Source of the DNA: Terribium retamae
GTDB lineage: Bacteria; Pseudomonadota; Alphaproteobacteria; Rhizobiales; Rhizobiaceae
Assembly: GCF_022347545.1 (NCBI RefSeq)
Contig: NZ_JAKREW010000001.1
Span: 664,124-728,123, forward strand
DNA length: 64,000 nucleotides
Direction: 5' to 3'
Below the pieces are notes generated by a model. The model saw only the letters and a list, made by a program, of their open reading frames with translations, ran no database searches and was not told the DNA's origin. Positions within the stretch are counted from its first letter, which is position 1. Each line of letters begins with the position of its first letter. Below are positions 1 through 10,063 of this stretch, piece by piece. The translations under genes and the position numbers were made by a program.

Positions 1-436
1 CATCGCACCCGTTGCGCCAGCACAGGCTCAGACCGAATACCTGCCGACCAAGAAGGATTTCATCGGCAAGTGGAAACTGGCTGGATCGGCTATTCGGCCA
101 CCGCGGGATCTGAAGGGATCCCCCACCGAGAAGGAGGAAGCGGCTGCCAACGAGTTCCAGCAGACGGTGACCGCGTTCTACTCCGCTTTCGATTATCTGG
201 AGATCAAAGCCGACGGTACCTACAACTTCCATCAGCCGGGCGACCCCGCGTCAGGGCCTTGCGTCTGGTGCGGGAGTTGGTCGTTCGAGAACGATTCGCT
301 GTGGCTTAAACTTGACACGGCGCCTCGGCTCGACATCTACGCCGAGGGTGGCGATATCCAGATGACTTACACGGCGGAGCCCGAAAAAACGTCCAAATAC
401 AAATGGCAGGTTTTCGGCTGGTCAAAGCTCGATTGA
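1..436 (+). CDS. Secreted hypothetical protein, 5'-truncated
   Basis: The reading frame is open from the left edge (codon phase starting at base 2) to TGA at 434-436, so the true start lies outside the window. The first visible residues (APVAPAQAQ) look like the end of a cleaved signal peptide, after which about 135 residues follow. The mature part is rich in Trp, Gly and Asp, with FIGKWKLAG near the start and CVWCGSWSF in the middle, which suggests a small beta-rich, lipocalin-like periplasmic protein. The two Cys of CVWC could form a disulphide or bind a ligand. I do not recognise the family. It converges with tgt, from which it is separated by about 50 bp. Confidence 0.6.
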   Translation, partial: IAPVAPAQAQTEYLPTKKDFIGKWKLAGSAIRPPRDLKGSPTEKEEAAANEFQQTVTAFYSAFDYLEIKADGTYNFHQPGDPASGPCVWCGSWSFENDSLWLKLDTAPRLDIYAEGGDIQMTYTAEPEKTSKYKWQVFGWSKLD

Positions 437-487
437 TGGATAGCGCCCAACGGGCTTCCCGAATTCCAGGGCTGACATGGCGGCGTA

Positions 488-1618
488 CTAGAGGGGCGGC
501 AGATCGCCCCTCACCCAACCCTCAGTGATCACGGCAGCGCGATCCTGGAACTGACCGGCCGCGATCGCGTCGCGGATATCCTGCATCAGCCTCTGGTAGT
601 AGGAGAGATTGTTCCAGGTCAGCAGCATGGCGCCCAACGCCTCCTGCGAACGCACCAGATGATGCAGATACGCGCGCGAATAATCGCGCGCGGCCGGACA
701 GTCGCTCTCTTCGTCAAGCGGACGCGGGTCGTCGGCATGACGTGCATTGCGCAGATTGATCTTGCCTCGCCTGGTATAGGCAAGCCCGTGACGCCCTGCC
801 CGCGTCGGCATCACGCAATCGAACATGTCGATGCCGCGCGCCACCGATTTCAGAATGTCGTCGGGTGTGCCGACACCCATCAGATAACGTGGCTTTTCGA
901 CCGGCAATTCCGGACAAGTGATGTCGAGCATGTCGAGCATCACGGCCTGAGGCTCGCCGACGGCAAGCCCACCAACCGCGTAGCCTTTGAGATCCATCGC
1001 CGACAGCGCCTGCGCTGAACGCACGCGAAGCGGCGCGATATCGCCACCCTGTACAATACCAAACATCGCCTTGCCGGGCTGATGACCAAAGGCCGTCTTG
1101 CAGCGTTCGGCCCAGCGAAGCGACAATTCCATTGCCCGCTCAATCTCCTTGGCGTCAGCCGGTAGCGCCGTGCACTCGTCGAGCTGCATCTGGATATCAG
1201 AATCGAGCAGGCCCTGGATTTCGATCGAGCGCTCCGGTGACATCTCGTATGGCGAGCCGTCGATGTGCGAGCGGAAGGTGACACCCTGTTCGGTCAGTTT
1301 CCTGAGCTTCGACAAGGACATGACCTGGAAGCCACCGGAATCGGTCAAAATCGGATGCGGCCAGCGCGCGAATTCGTGCAGGCCGCCCAGTCGCGCCACA
1401 CGCTCGGCGCCCGGCCGCAGCATCAGGTGATAGGTGTTGCCCAGGATGATGTCGGCGCCGACGCCGCGCACCTGGTCCATATACATGGCCTTGACCGTGC
1501 CGCCGGTGCCCACCGGCATGAAGGCCGGCGTGCGGATCTTGCCGCGCGGCATGGAGATTTCGCCGCGTCGCGCCTTGCCGTCCGTGGCGATCAGGGAGAA
1601 GGAAAAGTTGTCGTTCAT
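488..1618 (-). CDS. tgt: Queuine tRNA-ribosyltransferase (tRNA-guanine transglycosylase)
   Basis: Exchanges guanine-34 of GUN-anticodon tRNAs for preQ1 in queuosine synthesis; QueA, encoded just upstream, then acts on the product. The 376-residue length is normal. Visible motifs are the catalytic aspartate in [11 protein letters not shown], the substrate loop GGLAVGEP and the second catalytic aspartate in [13 protein letters not shown]. The C-terminal zinc site is odd: the usual C-x-C-x2-C before YSRAYLHHL reads S-D-C-P-A-A, so only one of the three cysteines is present while the His is kept. It ends the coaD-to-tgt minus-strand block. Family assignment is very secure; the zinc site is reported as a finding. 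Confidence 0.96.
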   Translation of the reverse strand: MNDNFSFSLIATDGKARRGEISMPRGKIRTPAFMPVGTGGTVKAMYMDQVRGVGADIILGNTYHLMLRPGAERVARLGGLHEFARWPHPILTDSGGFQVMSLSKLRKLTEQGVTFRSHIDGSPYEMSPERSIEIQGLLDSDIQMQLDECTALPADAKEIERAMELSLRWAERCKTAFGHQPGKAMFGIVQGGDIAPLRVRSAQALSAMDLKGYAVGGLAVGEPQAVMLDMLDITCPELPVEKPRYLMGVGTPDDILKSVARGIDMFDCVMPTRAGRHGLAYTRRGKINLRNARHADDPRPLDEESDCPAARDYSRAYLHHLVRSQEALGAMLLTWNNLSYYQRLMQDIRDAIAAGQFQDRAAVITEGWVRGDLPPL

Positions 1619-1749
1619 GCGCTGCCTTTAGCCGCCGGCGCGGAGCAAGACAATCCGGGGTAAAACCCTTGTTCGGCCCGACTGCGTTTTCGGCAGCCCG
1701 GTTCCAGGATTCGACAAGGCCAAGGCACCGAAATCCGACCTCGGGACCG

Positions 1750-2820
1750 CTACGCCCTGAAGAGCAGGCTGCCGTCGCCGTAGGAATAGAAGCGATACCC
1801 GGCGTCGATGGCATGCCGATAAGCGGCACGCATCGTGTCCAGTCCGGCAAAGGCCGAAACCAGCATGAACAGCGTCGAACGCGGGAGGTGGAAATTCGTC
1901 ATCAGCGCATCGGCGGTGCGAAACTGATAGCCGGGCGTGATGAAGATGTCGGTCGCGCCGGACCACTCGCGAAGCAGGCCATCCTCGCTCACGGCACTTT
2001 CCAGCAGCCGCATAGACGTCGTGCCGACGCAGACAATGCGATTGCCGCGCGCCTTGGCGGCGTTCAATGCATCCGCCACCTCAGTCGAGACATAACCGAT
2101 CTCGGCATGCATCTTGTGGTCGGCAGTATCGTCGACTTTCACCGGCAGGAAGGTACCCGCGCCGACATGCAGGGTCACGAACCGGCGCTCGATGCCCTTT
2201 GCATCCAGTGCCGCGAACAAATCAGGAGTGAAGTGGAGGCCGGCGGTTGGCGCAGCCACGGCTCCTTCCTCCCGCGCGTAGATGGTCTGGTAATCGGCAA
2301 GGTCGCGTGAATCGTCATCGCGCTTGGAAGCGATGTACGGCGGCAACGGGATGTGGCCGACTGCGTGCAACGCCTCGTCCAGGAAAGCGCCGGAAAGATC
2401 GAAACCTAGGAGCGCCTCGCCACCATCACGCTTTTCGAGCACCGTGGCATCAAGCTGGCCGAGGAAACAGGAATTGGCGTCATGGCCGAAATGGATGCGG
2501 TCGCCTTGCGCGATACGCTTGCCCGGACGCATGAACGCCAACCAACGGTCGGCACCCGTGCGCATGTGCAGCGTAGCCTCCACTTGGGCGGCAGCCTCGC
2601 CACGCCTTCTGATACCGCGCAGTTGCGCGGGAATGACCTTGGTATCATTGAAGACCAGCACGTCGCCCGGATCGAGCAGCGACGGCAGGTCGCGCACCAC
2701 CTTGTCGGTCAGCTCCGCGCCCGGCCGCACGACCAAGAGCCGCGCGGCATCGCGTGGTTCGGCAGGGCGAAGCGCGATACGCTCCTCAGGCAGGTCGAAA
2801 TCGAAGAGATCCACTTTCAT
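1750..2820 (-). CDS. queA: S-adenosylmethionine:tRNA ribosyltransferase-isomerase
   Basis: Transfers and isomerises the ribosyl part of SAM onto preQ1-tRNA to give epoxyqueuosine, the step after Tgt. The 356-residue product starts [16 protein letters not shown], the standard QueA N-terminus, and contains the family blocks [36 protein letters not shown] and TSMRLLESA. The frame stays open to an in-frame ATG at 2877, but the additional 19 residues do not match the family, so the start at 2820 is preferred; neither start has a strong Shine-Dalgarno. tgt lies 131 bp downstream on the same strand, so the two probably share a transcript. Confidence 0.96.
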   Translation of the reverse strand: MKVDLFDFDLPEERIALRPAEPRDAARLLVVRPGAELTDKVVRDLPSLLDPGDVLVFNDTKVIPAQLRGIRRRGEAAAQVEATLHMRTGADRWLAFMRPGKRIAQGDRIHFGHDANSCFLGQLDATVLEKRDGGEALLGFDLSGAFLDEALHAVGHIPLPPYIASKRDDDSRDLADYQTIYAREEGAVAAPTAGLHFTPDLFAALDAKGIERRFVTLHVGAGTFLPVKVDDTADHKMHAEIGYVSTEVADALNAAKARGNRIVCVGTTSMRLLESAVSEDGLLREWSGATDIFITPGYQFRTADALMTNFHLPRSTLFMLVSAFAGLDTMRAAYRHAIDAGYRFYSYGDGSLLFRA

Positions 2821-2915
2821 GGCAGCGGCAATAGCGCGATCCGGACCAATGCGCCACCGTGGCTTTTGCACCACCAACGCCCTGATCCGGCGGTAGTCTC
2901 ATTCTCTGCTCGACA

Positions 2916-3365
2916 TCAATAGAGCCGGATCATCAGCGCGCCCACCAGCAACAGTGCAGCACCGACAATGCGCCCCATCGAGATTTCGCGGACCGCCACG
3001 CCGAGAAAACCGATCCGGTCGACCAGCATGCCTGCCAGAAGCTGCCCAGCGACAAGGAAAGCCATCAGCGCGGCGGCGCCGATCCTGGGCGTAAGAAGCA
3101 CTGAGCTCGTGACATAGACCGCACCAAGCGCTCCGCCTGCGAGGAAGAGCCACGGCGCCGGTGCGCGCCAGTCGATGGCGATGCCCTGTGCCCGGGTGGT
3201 GAAGAACGTGACGACACCAAGGACGATCGCGCCGGCCAGGAACGAAATGGCGGCAGCGGCGACAGGCACACCCAGCCCGCGAGCGAGCTGGGCATTGATA
3301 GGAGCCTGGATGGCGATGAAGGCGCCCGCAAGGACGCCGAGAAGCGACCAGAGAACGCCAGCCAT
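2916..3365 (-). CDS. DMT-family (YdcZ/DUF606-type) membrane transporter
   Basis: A 149-residue integral membrane protein with about five hydrophobic segments (roughly residues 3-21, 34-55, 70-90, 94-115 and 128-147). The opening GVLAGAFIAIQAPINAQLARGL and the closing GRIVGAALLLVGALMI are typical of the short EamA-related DUF606/YdcZ proteins, which are thought to work as dimers. The substrate is unknown. It lies 5 bp from the downstream end of the cyclophilin gene on the same strand and is probably cotranscribed with it. It looks like a passenger in an otherwise conserved translation and cofactor block. Confidence 0.8.
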   Translation of the reverse strand: MAGVLWSLLGVLAGAFIAIQAPINAQLARGLGVPVAAAAISFLAGAIVLGVVTFFTTRAQGIAIDWRAPAPWLFLAGGALGAVYVTSSVLLTPRIGAAALMAFLVAGQLLAGMLVDRIGFLGVAVREISMGRIVGAALLLVGALMIRLY

Positions 3366-3370
3366 CGGAT

Positions 3371-3886
3371 TTAGGCCGCGACGTCCGCTGCGACCTTCAG
3401 CGACACGATCTTGTCGGGATCCTGCACGGGCTCGCCGCGCTTGATCTTGTCGACATTCTCCATGCCTTCGATGACCTGACCCCAGACCGTGTACTGACGG
3501 TTGAGGAAGCCGGCATCCTCGAAGCAGATGAAGAACTGCGAATTCGCCGAATTCGGGTTCTGTGCGCGTGCCATCGAGCAGGTGCCGCGTGCGTGATTGA
3601 CGTTGGAGAATTCGGCCTTCAGGTCCGGCTTTTCGGAACCGCCCATGCCGGCGCGCGATGGATTGAAATCCTTGCCGCCCGACTTGCCGAACTTGACGTC
3701 GCCGGTCTGGGCCATGAAGCCGTCGATGACGCGATGGAAGACGACGCCATCATAGGCGCCTTCACGTGCCAGTTCCTTGATGCGGCCGACATGGCCCGGT
3801 GCGAGATCCGGGAACAATTCGATGACGACCTGACCCTTGGTCGTTTCCATGATCAGCGCGTTTTCGCGATCCTTGATTTCAGCCAT
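3371..3886 (-). CDS. ppiB: Cytoplasmic peptidyl-prolyl cis-trans isomerase (cyclophilin)
   Basis: Catalyses proline cis-trans isomerisation in folding proteins. The 171 residues form a single cyclophilin domain with the active-site signature VVFHRVIDGFMAQTGD, followed by GTCSMARAQNPNSANSQFFI and NRQYTVWGQV. No signal peptide is present, so it is assigned to the cytoplasm. An exported paralogue lies just upstream (3910-4494) and shares most of these motifs, indicating a tandem duplication with divergent targeting. The symbol follows common usage in rhizobial genomes. Confidence 0.94.
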   Translation of the reverse strand: MAEIKDRENALIMETTKGQVVIELFPDLAPGHVGRIKELAREGAYDGVVFHRVIDGFMAQTGDVKFGKSGGKDFNPSRAGMGGSEKPDLKAEFSNVNHARGTCSMARAQNPNSANSQFFICFEDAGFLNRQYTVWGQVIEGMENVDKIKRGEPVQDPDKIVSLKVAADVAA

Positions 3887-3909
3887 TTTGGATATCCTTT
3901 TGATAAAAC

Positions 3910-4494
3910 TTAGTTCTTGTCAGCGGCAATGCGAACCTTGACCATACGGTCGGGGTCGGAAACCGACCCGTTGTCGGCAGCGTCGCCCTTCTTGATGTTG
4001 TCGACCAATTCCATGCCCTTCTCGACATTGCCGACAATGGTGTATTGGCCATTGAGCGACGACGCGGGCGCGAACATGATGAAGAACTGCGAATTCGCCG
4101 AGTTCGGATCCTGCGACCGCGCCATGCCGACGACACCCCGCACGTACTTTTCCTTGGAGAATTCGGCCGGCAGGTCGGGTTCCTTCGAACCACCGGTGCC
4201 TGCGAGGCTGGCATCGAAGCCCTTTTTCATATTGCCATACTGCACATCACCGGTCTGAGCCATGAAGCCGTCGATGACACGGTGGAAGGCTACGTTGTCG
4301 TAGGCACCCTCGCGGACCAGCTTCTTGATCTGGGCGACATGCTTGGGCGCGAGGTCAGGCCGCAGGGCAACGATCACGTCACCATCCTTCAACGTGATAA
4401 CCATGGTGTTTTCAGGATCTGCCGCAAAAGCCTGCGACGCGCCGAAAAGGCCGGCAAGCACGACGAGGAAAGCGGCAAGCTTTTTGAGCTGCAT
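3910..4494 (-). CDS. ppiA: Periplasmic peptidyl-prolyl cis-trans isomerase (cyclophilin)
   Basis: This 194-residue cyclophilin has an N-terminal signal peptide: a lysine-containing start, the hydrophobic run LAAFLVVLAGLFGASQAFA, then ADPENTM. The active-site segment VAFHRVIDGFMAQTGD and MARSQDPNSANSQFFI are intact. It probably assists folding of exported proteins. The gene sits 23 bp upstream of the cytoplasmic paralogue and 33 bp downstream of coaD, all on the minus strand and very likely cotranscribed. Assignment of export rests on the signal sequence only. Confidence 0.93.
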   Translation of the reverse strand: MQLKKLAAFLVVLAGLFGASQAFAADPENTMVITLKDGDVIVALRPDLAPKHVAQIKKLVREGAYDNVAFHRVIDGFMAQTGDVQYGNMKKGFDASLAGTGGSKEPDLPAEFSKEKYVRGVVGMARSQDPNSANSQFFIMFAPASSLNGQYTIVGNVEKGMELVDNIKKGDAADNGSVSDPDRMVKVRIAADKN

Positions 4495-4527
4495 GGAATG
4501 ATCTCCGAAATATCTAGGGTTCAGAAC

Positions 4528-5028
4528 CTATTTCGCGAATTTGGCTTTGAGTGCGCCGGCAACAGCCACCGGAACAAAGGGGCGAATGTCGCCGCCCATC
4601 GAGGCTATCTGGCGGACCAATGTGGCCGTAATCGTGCGCACCGACGGGCTCGCCGGCAGAAAAACGGTCTGCAGCTCCGGCGCCATCGTTTCGTTCATGC
4701 CGGCCATCTGCATCTCGTAATCGAGATCGGTGCCGTCGCGCAGGCCGCGGATCATGATCGAGGCGCCGTTTTTTCGGGCCGCATCGATAACCAGCCCGGT
4801 GAAGGAGACGACGCGGATGCGCTTGGCTTCACTGCCGAACTCGGCAGCGGCAGCCTTTTCGATCAGTTCCGCACGCTCATCGAAGGAAAACAGCGGTGTC
4901 TTCGACGCTTGGATGCCGATCGCCGCAAAGACCGTGTCGGCGATCGCCAGCGATGCCTTCAGCACATCGAGATGGCCGTTGGTCAGTGGGTCGAAAGAGC
5001 CGGCATAGAGAGCGATGCGTTCGGTCAT
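4528..5028 (-). CDS. coaD: Phosphopantetheine adenylyltransferase
   Basis: Makes dephospho-CoA from 4'-phosphopantetheine and ATP, the penultimate step of coenzyme A synthesis. The 166-residue protein starts [14 protein letters not shown]. It carries the nucleotidyltransferase motif [12 protein letters not shown], the central block [15 protein letters not shown] and the C-terminal [16 protein letters not shown]. In other CoaD proteins the last block usually reads ISSTLVRE; here TITATLVRQ replaces it. A longer frame up to 5064 is open, but its first 12 residues are foreign to the family. It is the first gene of the coaD-ppi-ppi-transporter-queA-tgt series. Confidence 0.96.
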   Translation of the reverse strand: MTERIALYAGSFDPLTNGHLDVLKASLAIADTVFAAIGIQASKTPLFSFDERAELIEKAAAAEFGSEAKRIRVVSFTGLVIDAARKNGASIMIRGLRDGTDLDYEMQMAGMNETMAPELQTVFLPASPSVRTITATLVRQIASMGGDIRPFVPVAVAGALKAKFAK

Positions 5029-5217
5029 GATGCTGCTTCTAGCGGGCAGCGGGCCGGAACGCAAATGCCCACCAGCGCGCCCGTGAACCCTTCGTCAACC
5101 ATGAACAGCAGATGAACGGCACGATCACACACGGTTAAAGTCTGTTCACGTACAGATGATCATACGCGGTGAAACCAATTCACCTTCTGCTCGTTTAGGG
5201 AACAGGAGATTAAAGCC

Positions 5218-5352
5218 ATGATGATCCTCATGCTCGCCACCGCAATGACCGTAGCCATGCTGATCGCGACCGTTTTCGGCCTGCACCAGGAAGCCGAGCG
5301 CGTGCGCCTCGACGATCTCGATCGCCGCCATCGTTTCGGCAAGCATCGCTAG
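5218..5352 (+). CDS. Small single-span membrane protein (44 aa)
   Basis: A 44-codon ORF, too short for routine calling. It starts ATG-ATG with AGGAG at 5204-5208, nine bases upstream, and ends at TAG 5350-5352. The product has a hydrophobic Met/Ala-rich segment at residues 2-21 followed by a charged tail rich in Arg, Asp and His that ends GKHR. This is the layout of a small inner-membrane protein with its C-terminus in the cytoplasm. It lies between divergent coaD and convergent GNAT genes and has no obvious partner. Coding status is an inference from the ribosome-binding site and amino-acid pattern. Confidence 0.5.
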   Translation: MMILMLATAMTVAMLIATVFGLHQEAERVRLDDLDRRHRFGKHR

Positions 5353-5376
5353 GCAATCTCACGCTCATCTGCTGTG

Positions 5377-5847
5377 CTAGGTGAGCCGCTTTTCCATATC
5401 CACCACGATCCAACCCGGACGTTTTGGGTTGTCCCGCCTGCCGGTTTCGCGATAGCCAAAGGCTGAATACAGCGCGATGTTCCGTTCCATTTTGGCGTTT
5501 GTATAGAGCTTGATCAGGTCGATCCCGTTTTCGCCCGCTTTTTCCTCAGCCCACTGCAGCAGTCGGGCACCAAATTTCCTACCTTGGAATTCCGGCGCAA
5601 CGGCTATGGAAAAGATCAGTATATGATCGGTATGCGGTTCGAGGACGACCAGGCCAACCGGCGTGTTTGACAGTTCCAGCAACCACACCTGTTTCGACGC
5701 GATACGCGGACCGTAATCCTCGCTGACTGGAATGGGCGGTGCGCCAAGCAGTTGCGTATAGACCGCATAGGCTCGTTCAGTCAGCGATACCACAGCCTCG
5801 AGCTCCGATGGATCTGCTAGCCGGAGGTTCGGTTCCTTCTGTTCCAT
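5377..5847 (-). CDS. GNAT-family N-acetyltransferase
   Basis: A 156-residue acetyltransferase starting MEQKEPNLRLADPSE. The GNAT acetyl-CoA motif is seen as SIAVAPEFQGRKFGARLL, with the later IDLIKLYTNAKMERNIALY and FGYRETGRRDNPKRPG typical of the family's C-terminal half. The acceptor is unknown. The frame is open to 5958, but the preceding 37 residues are unlike the family, and GAGAG-like purines lie about 8-12 bases before 5847, supporting this start. It is encoded downstream of gyrA on the same strand but separated by the gyrA terminator. Confidence 0.87.
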   Translation of the reverse strand: MEQKEPNLRLADPSELEAVVSLTERAYAVYTQLLGAPPIPVSEDYGPRIASKQVWLLELSNTPVGLVVLEPHTDHILIFSIAVAPEFQGRKFGARLLQWAEEKAGENGIDLIKLYTNAKMERNIALYSAFGYRETGRRDNPKRPGWIVVDMEKRLT

Positions 5848-5959
5848 TCGTTCTCTCAGACGTGGATTGTGCAAGCCGGCAGGCGCAACACCAGAAACCA
5901 TCATCAGGAAAAGCCCCATGCGCCAGCCGGTCGAAGTTGATCGGGCAAGCCTGGACACG

Positions 5960-5995
5960 CTTCAAAAAGAAAGGCGGCTTCAGAAAGCCGCCTTT
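5960..5995 (-). terminator. Rho-independent terminator of gyrA
   Basis: An 11-bp stem (5970-5980 with 5985-5995) with a 4-base loop. Read on the minus strand it is followed by a T-rich tract (CTTTCTTTTTG, running down to about 5960). It lies 65 bp after the gyrA stop codon and before the GNAT gene, so it most probably ends the gyrA transcript. Confidence 0.82.
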
Positions 5996-6059
5996 CAAAA
6001 ACATCAGGTAAAATTCGCACTTGCCCCAGACGGCTCATGCAGGAGATCGGTCAGGCCGA

Positions 6060-8855
6060 TCAGACTTCCCCACCCTCATTGCCGTCGCTTTCAGCAGGAT
6101 TTTCGTTTCCTTCCGCGGCTTCCTCGTCGCCACCCTCATCTTCGCCTTGCGGCTCGGAGATGCGTTCCACCGACACCACCTTTTCACCTTCGGCGGTGTT
6201 GAAAATTGTGACACCCTTGGTGGCGCGGCTGGCGAAGCGGATATCGTGCACAGGCACGCGGATGACCTGACCGCCGTCGGAAACCAGCATGATCTGGTCG
6301 TCGTTGCCGATCGGAAATGCCGCGACAAGCGGACCGATCTCACCCACCTTCGAGACGTCGGTGGCGCGGATACCCTTGCCACCACGGCTGGTCAGGCGGA
6401 AGTCATAAGACGAAGACCGCTTGCCGTAGCCATATTCGGTAACGGTGAGCACGAACTGTTCGTGCTGCCTGAGGAATTCGTAGCGCTCATCGGAAAGCTG
6501 GGCTTCCTCCGAAACTTCCTCGTTGGTCAGCGCGACCTCTTCCTCTTCTCCAGCGCCCGCGAGGCGACGCTCGGCCACGGAACGTTTCAAATAGGCCGCA
6601 CGCTCTGCCGGATCCGCGTCGACATGTTCGATGATCGCCATCGAGATGGCGCTATCACCTTCAGCGAGATTGATGCCCCTCACCCCCTGTGACGAGCGGC
6701 CTGCGAAGACGCGCACGTCGGAAACCGGGAAGCGGATGCACTGGCCGCTGTTCGCGGTGAGCAGAACGTCGTCATTGTCGGTACAGGTTTCGACCGCGAG
6801 GATGGCATCGCCCTCCTCGTCGAACTTCATCGCGATCTTGCCGTTACGCTTGACGTCGACGAAGTCCGACAGCTTGTTACGGCGCACAGTACCGCGCGTG
6901 GTGGCGAACATGACGTCCAGTTCGCCCCAGCTCGACTCGTCCTCAGGCAACGGCATGATGGCAGTGATACGGTCGCCGTTCTCGATCGGGAGCATGTTGA
7001 TCAGCGCCTTGCCACGAGATTGGGGGTTACCGATCGGCAGGCGCCAGACCTTCTCCTTGTAGACGATGCCGCGCGAGGAAAAGAACAGGATCGGCGTGTG
7101 CGTGTTGGCTACGAACAGTCGCGTGACGAAATCCTCGTCCTTGGTCGACATGCCCGAGCGACCCTTGCCGCCGCGGCGCTGCGCCCGGTAGAGCGAGAGA
7201 GGCACACGCTTGATGTAGCCCGAATGCGAGACCGTGACGACCATATCCTCGCGCGGGATGAGGTCCTCGTCCTCCATGTCGGAGCCGGCATCGGTGATCT
7301 CGGTACGGCGCGGCGTGCCGAACTCGTCGCGGACGGCGATAAGCTCGTCCTTGACGATCTGCTGGATGCGCGCGCGGGATGCCAGAATATCGAGGTAATC
7401 GGCGATTTCGGCGCCGATCTTGTTCAATTCGTCGGCGATCTCGTCACGCCCCAGAGCGGTCAGGCGCTGCAGGCGCAGTTCGAGGATGGCACGAGCCTGT
7501 TCCTCGGAGAGATTGTAAGTGCCGTCCTCGTTGATGCGATGACGCGGGTCGTCGATCAGGCGGATCAGCCCCTCCACATCGGCAGCCGGCCAGCGGCGCG
7601 TCATCAACTGGTCGCGCGCCGATTGAGGATCCGGCGCGTTGCGGATCAGCTTGATGACTTCGTCGATGTTTGCGACGGCGATGGCCAGGCCGACCAGGAC
7701 GTGGGCGCGGTCGCGCGCCTTGCGCAGCAGGAACTTGGTACGCCGGCTGATGACTTCCTCGCGGAAAGCCACGAAGGCACGCAGCATGTCGAGCAGCGTC
7801 ATCACTTCCGGCTTGCCGCCGTTGAGCGCCACCATATTGGCGCCGAACGAGGTCTGCAGCGGCGTGAAGCGATAAAGCTGGTTGAGGATCACCTCGGTAT
7901 TGGCGTCGCGCTTCAGTTCGATCACCACGCGATAGCCTTGGCGATCGCTCTCGTCGCGGATGTCGGAGATGCCTTCGATGCGTTTCTCGCGCACCAGTTC
8001 GGCCATCTTCTCGATCATCGAGGCCTTGTTCACCTGATAGGGAACCTCTGTGATGACGATGGCTTCGCGATCGCCGCGCATTTCCTCGACATGCACCTTG
8101 CCGCGCATGACGACCGAACCACGGCCGGACGAATAGGCATTGTAGATGCCGGAGCGGCCAAGGATAAGGCCGCCGGTCGGGAAGTCCGGGCCGGGAATGA
8201 TCTCCATCATCTCGGTCAGGTCGATGGCCGGGTTTTCCATGACGGCGATAGCGCCGTTACAGACCTCCACCAGATTGTGCGGCGGGATGTTCGTCGCCAT
8301 GCCGACGGCGATACCGCCGGCACCGTTGACCAGCAGTGCCGGGAAACGCGCAGGCAGGACACGCGGCTCCTGCCCGGACGCATCATAGGTATCCTGGAAA
8401 TCGACAGTATCCTTGTCGATGTCTTCCAGCAATTCGTGCGCGACCTTGGTCAGGCGCGATTCCGTATAACGCATCGCCGCCGGCGGATCGCCATCGATCG
8501 AGCCGAAATTGCCCTGTCCATCGATGAGCGGAACGCGCATCGACCAGTCCTGCGCCATGCGCACCAAGGCGTCGTAGATCGAAGCGTCGCCATGCGGATG
8601 GTATTTACCCATCACGTCGGCGACCGGACGCGCCGACTTCACATATTTGCGGTTCCAATGATAGCCGCTCTCATGCGAGGCAAACAGGATGCGCCGGTGC
8701 ACCGGTTTCATGCCGTCGCGCACGTCGGGCAACGCGCGACTGACGATCACGCTCATGGCGTAATCGAGATAGCTGCGCTGCATCTCCTCGATGATGGAAA
8801 TCGGCTCGATGCCTGAAGGACCCTCAGGCCCCTGCGGTGTTTTCTGGTCGGTCAA
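6060..8855 (-). CDS. gyrA: DNA gyrase subunit A
   Basis: The breakage-reunion subunit of DNA gyrase. The catalytic tyrosine sits in [10 protein letters not shown] and the GyrA box appears as QRRGGKG; beta-propeller repeats fill the C-terminal half and the tail is acidic, ending DGNEGGEV. No ATG precedes the conserved [17 protein letters not shown], so a TTG is used: 8855 (MTDQKTP..., 931 residues) fits the family best, with another TTG at 8867. In the quinolone region the sequence is [10 protein letters not shown], so the residue equivalent to E. coli Ser83 is Ala and Asp87 is kept. Natural Ala there is known in Bartonella and linked to reduced quinolone susceptibility. Confidence 0.97.
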   Translation of the reverse strand: MTDQKTPQGPEGPSGIEPISIIEEMQRSYLDYAMSVIVSRALPDVRDGMKPVHRRILFASHESGYHWNRKYVKSARPVADVMGKYHPHGDASIYDALVRMAQDWSMRVPLIDGQGNFGSIDGDPPAAMRYTESRLTKVAHELLEDIDKDTVDFQDTYDASGQEPRVLPARFPALLVNGAGGIAVGMATNIPPHNLVEVCNGAIAVMENPAIDLTEMMEIIPGPDFPTGGLILGRSGIYNAYSSGRGSVVMRGKVHVEEMRGDREAIVITEVPYQVNKASMIEKMAELVREKRIEGISDIRDESDRQGYRVVIELKRDANTEVILNQLYRFTPLQTSFGANMVALNGGKPEVMTLLDMLRAFVAFREEVISRRTKFLLRKARDRAHVLVGLAIAVANIDEVIKLIRNAPDPQSARDQLMTRRWPAADVEGLIRLIDDPRHRINEDGTYNLSEEQARAILELRLQRLTALGRDEIADELNKIGAEIADYLDILASRARIQQIVKDELIAVRDEFGTPRRTEITDAGSDMEDEDLIPREDMVVTVSHSGYIKRVPLSLYRAQRRGGKGRSGMSTKDEDFVTRLFVANTHTPILFFSSRGIVYKEKVWRLPIGNPQSRGKALINMLPIENGDRITAIMPLPEDESSWGELDVMFATTRGTVRRNKLSDFVDVKRNGKIAMKFDEEGDAILAVETCTDNDDVLLTANSGQCIRFPVSDVRVFAGRSSQGVRGINLAEGDSAISMAIIEHVDADPAERAAYLKRSVAERRLAGAGEEEEVALTNEEVSEEAQLSDERYEFLRQHEQFVLTVTEYGYGKRSSSYDFRLTSRGGKGIRATDVSKVGEIGPLVAAFPIGNDDQIMLVSDGGQVIRVPVHDIRFASRATKGVTIFNTAEGEKVVSVERISEPQGEDEGGDEEAAEGNENPAESDGNEGGEV

Positions 8856-9127
8856 AATGGATCGCAATCAATTGGGAATCACTGGCCTCTTATATAGGAA
8901 AGACGGGCCATTCTCCAATGCGAGAGCGAGGTTTTTCACCAACGAACCGATGTTTTCCAGCGCTTATTTTTGAAGTCTTTTCAAAGAGATAGCCAGAGCC
9001 CGGAAAGACGGCACCGATGAAGCTCGAGAGATTGTGGCAGCCGTGTGAAATGCGCCCGCCCCTTGCCGCTGCCCTACCGGCGAAATCCCTCCCTCAACCA
9101 TCCAAGGTTGCGACGGATTTTTGCCCC

Positions 9128-9979
9128 TTACACACGTAGCCGGCGCAGTTCCGGAACAGGCCGGCTGGATAACCTGTATTCGCTCGGCGTTTGCCCCATC
9201 ACTCTCCGGAAACGGCGATTGAAGGTGGATAAATCTCCAAAACCGGCCTCGAAGGCGATCCTCGAAACCGCATCTCCGGCGATCCGCAACCGGACGGCAG
9301 CGCGATGCAATCTTGTCCTCAGCAGAAACTGATAAGGGGTCAGGCCAACGATCGCGCGGAATGAACGCAGGAAATGATATGGGCTGGTCGCAGCCTTGCC
9401 TGCCAAGTCGGACAGCGACAGATGCTCCTCGCTTTGTGACTCTATTAGGCGTATCGCTTCCGCGACCCGCTTTTCATCGCGTTGGCTGACTTTTACCGGT
9501 CTTCTTGGCGATCCGGTCGTCAAAGTCGCGGTAGCACCTGCCAGTCGCAACGCGACCTCCTCCAATTCCTTGGCGTCACCTTCACTGCGCGCGACTTCGG
9601 CATCCGCAAGAAGTGCAGCAAGCTCCGGCCGCGCCGGCAGGTTCGGTGCATCGAACTTCATGTGCCTGGCGCCAGGCACAGTCGCCATAACGCTTTCCAA
9701 TGCCTCAGGAGAGAATTGGAAGGACAGGCAATGGTCGCCATTGCTGTGCTCGTGCCCGCATTCGAAACAGGTCTTTGCGTTGCCGAGCAGCAAAGAGCCT
9801 GGCGTCATGACCGCCGCTCCTTGGTTCGAGCGGTAACGAAAGGTCCCGCGCATGACGGCCGCGACACAGAACGAGCCGTGCTCTTCCTCGAACGGGCGCT
9901 CGTCCACCGCCGCCGTACAAACAATGTCGGCAACGCTCCATCCGGACCCTTGGGCAAGTATCCGTACCTGCTGGCTCAT
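9128..9979 (-). CDS. AraC-family transcriptional regulator
   Basis: A 283-residue regulator. The N-terminal half is a cupin-like sensing domain with the Cys/His-rich segment KTCFECGHEHSNGDHC (about residues 70-86), which might bind metal or respond to oxidation. The C-terminal ~100 residues are the AraC double helix-turn-helix: LSLSDLAGKAATSPYHFLR and AVSRIAFEAGFGDLSTFNR, ending near TPSEYR. It is divergent from the hypothetical gene at 10064, with only 84 bp between them, so it may regulate that gene and the following VOC gene. The inducer is unknown. Confidence 0.9.
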   Translation of the reverse strand: MSQQVRILAQGSGWSVADIVCTAAVDERPFEEEHGSFCVAAVMRGTFRYRSNQGAAVMTPGSLLLGNAKTCFECGHEHSNGDHCLSFQFSPEALESVMATVPGARHMKFDAPNLPARPELAALLADAEVARSEGDAKELEEVALRLAGATATLTTGSPRRPVKVSQRDEKRVAEAIRLIESQSEEHLSLSDLAGKAATSPYHFLRSFRAIVGLTPYQFLLRTRLHRAAVRLRIAGDAVSRIAFEAGFGDLSTFNRRFRRVMGQTPSEYRLSSRPVPELRRLRV

Positions 9980-10063
9980 CGTCGGGATTTAGCAATTTTT
10001 CCCAAGCCCAGACAGCAGGCAAGCGCTATGCCGCTGATGTCTCCTGACAGGTTCGAGGTTGCT

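Noticed and set aside
7020..8816. 598-codon plus-strand open frame opposite gyrA
   Set aside because: It is the antisense shadow of gyrA, His/Asp-rich with no family resemblance.
9482..10063. Long N-terminal extension of the 10064 hypothetical gene
   Set aside because: The extension is antisense to the AraC gene and lacks a ribosome site; GAGG supports the start at 10064.
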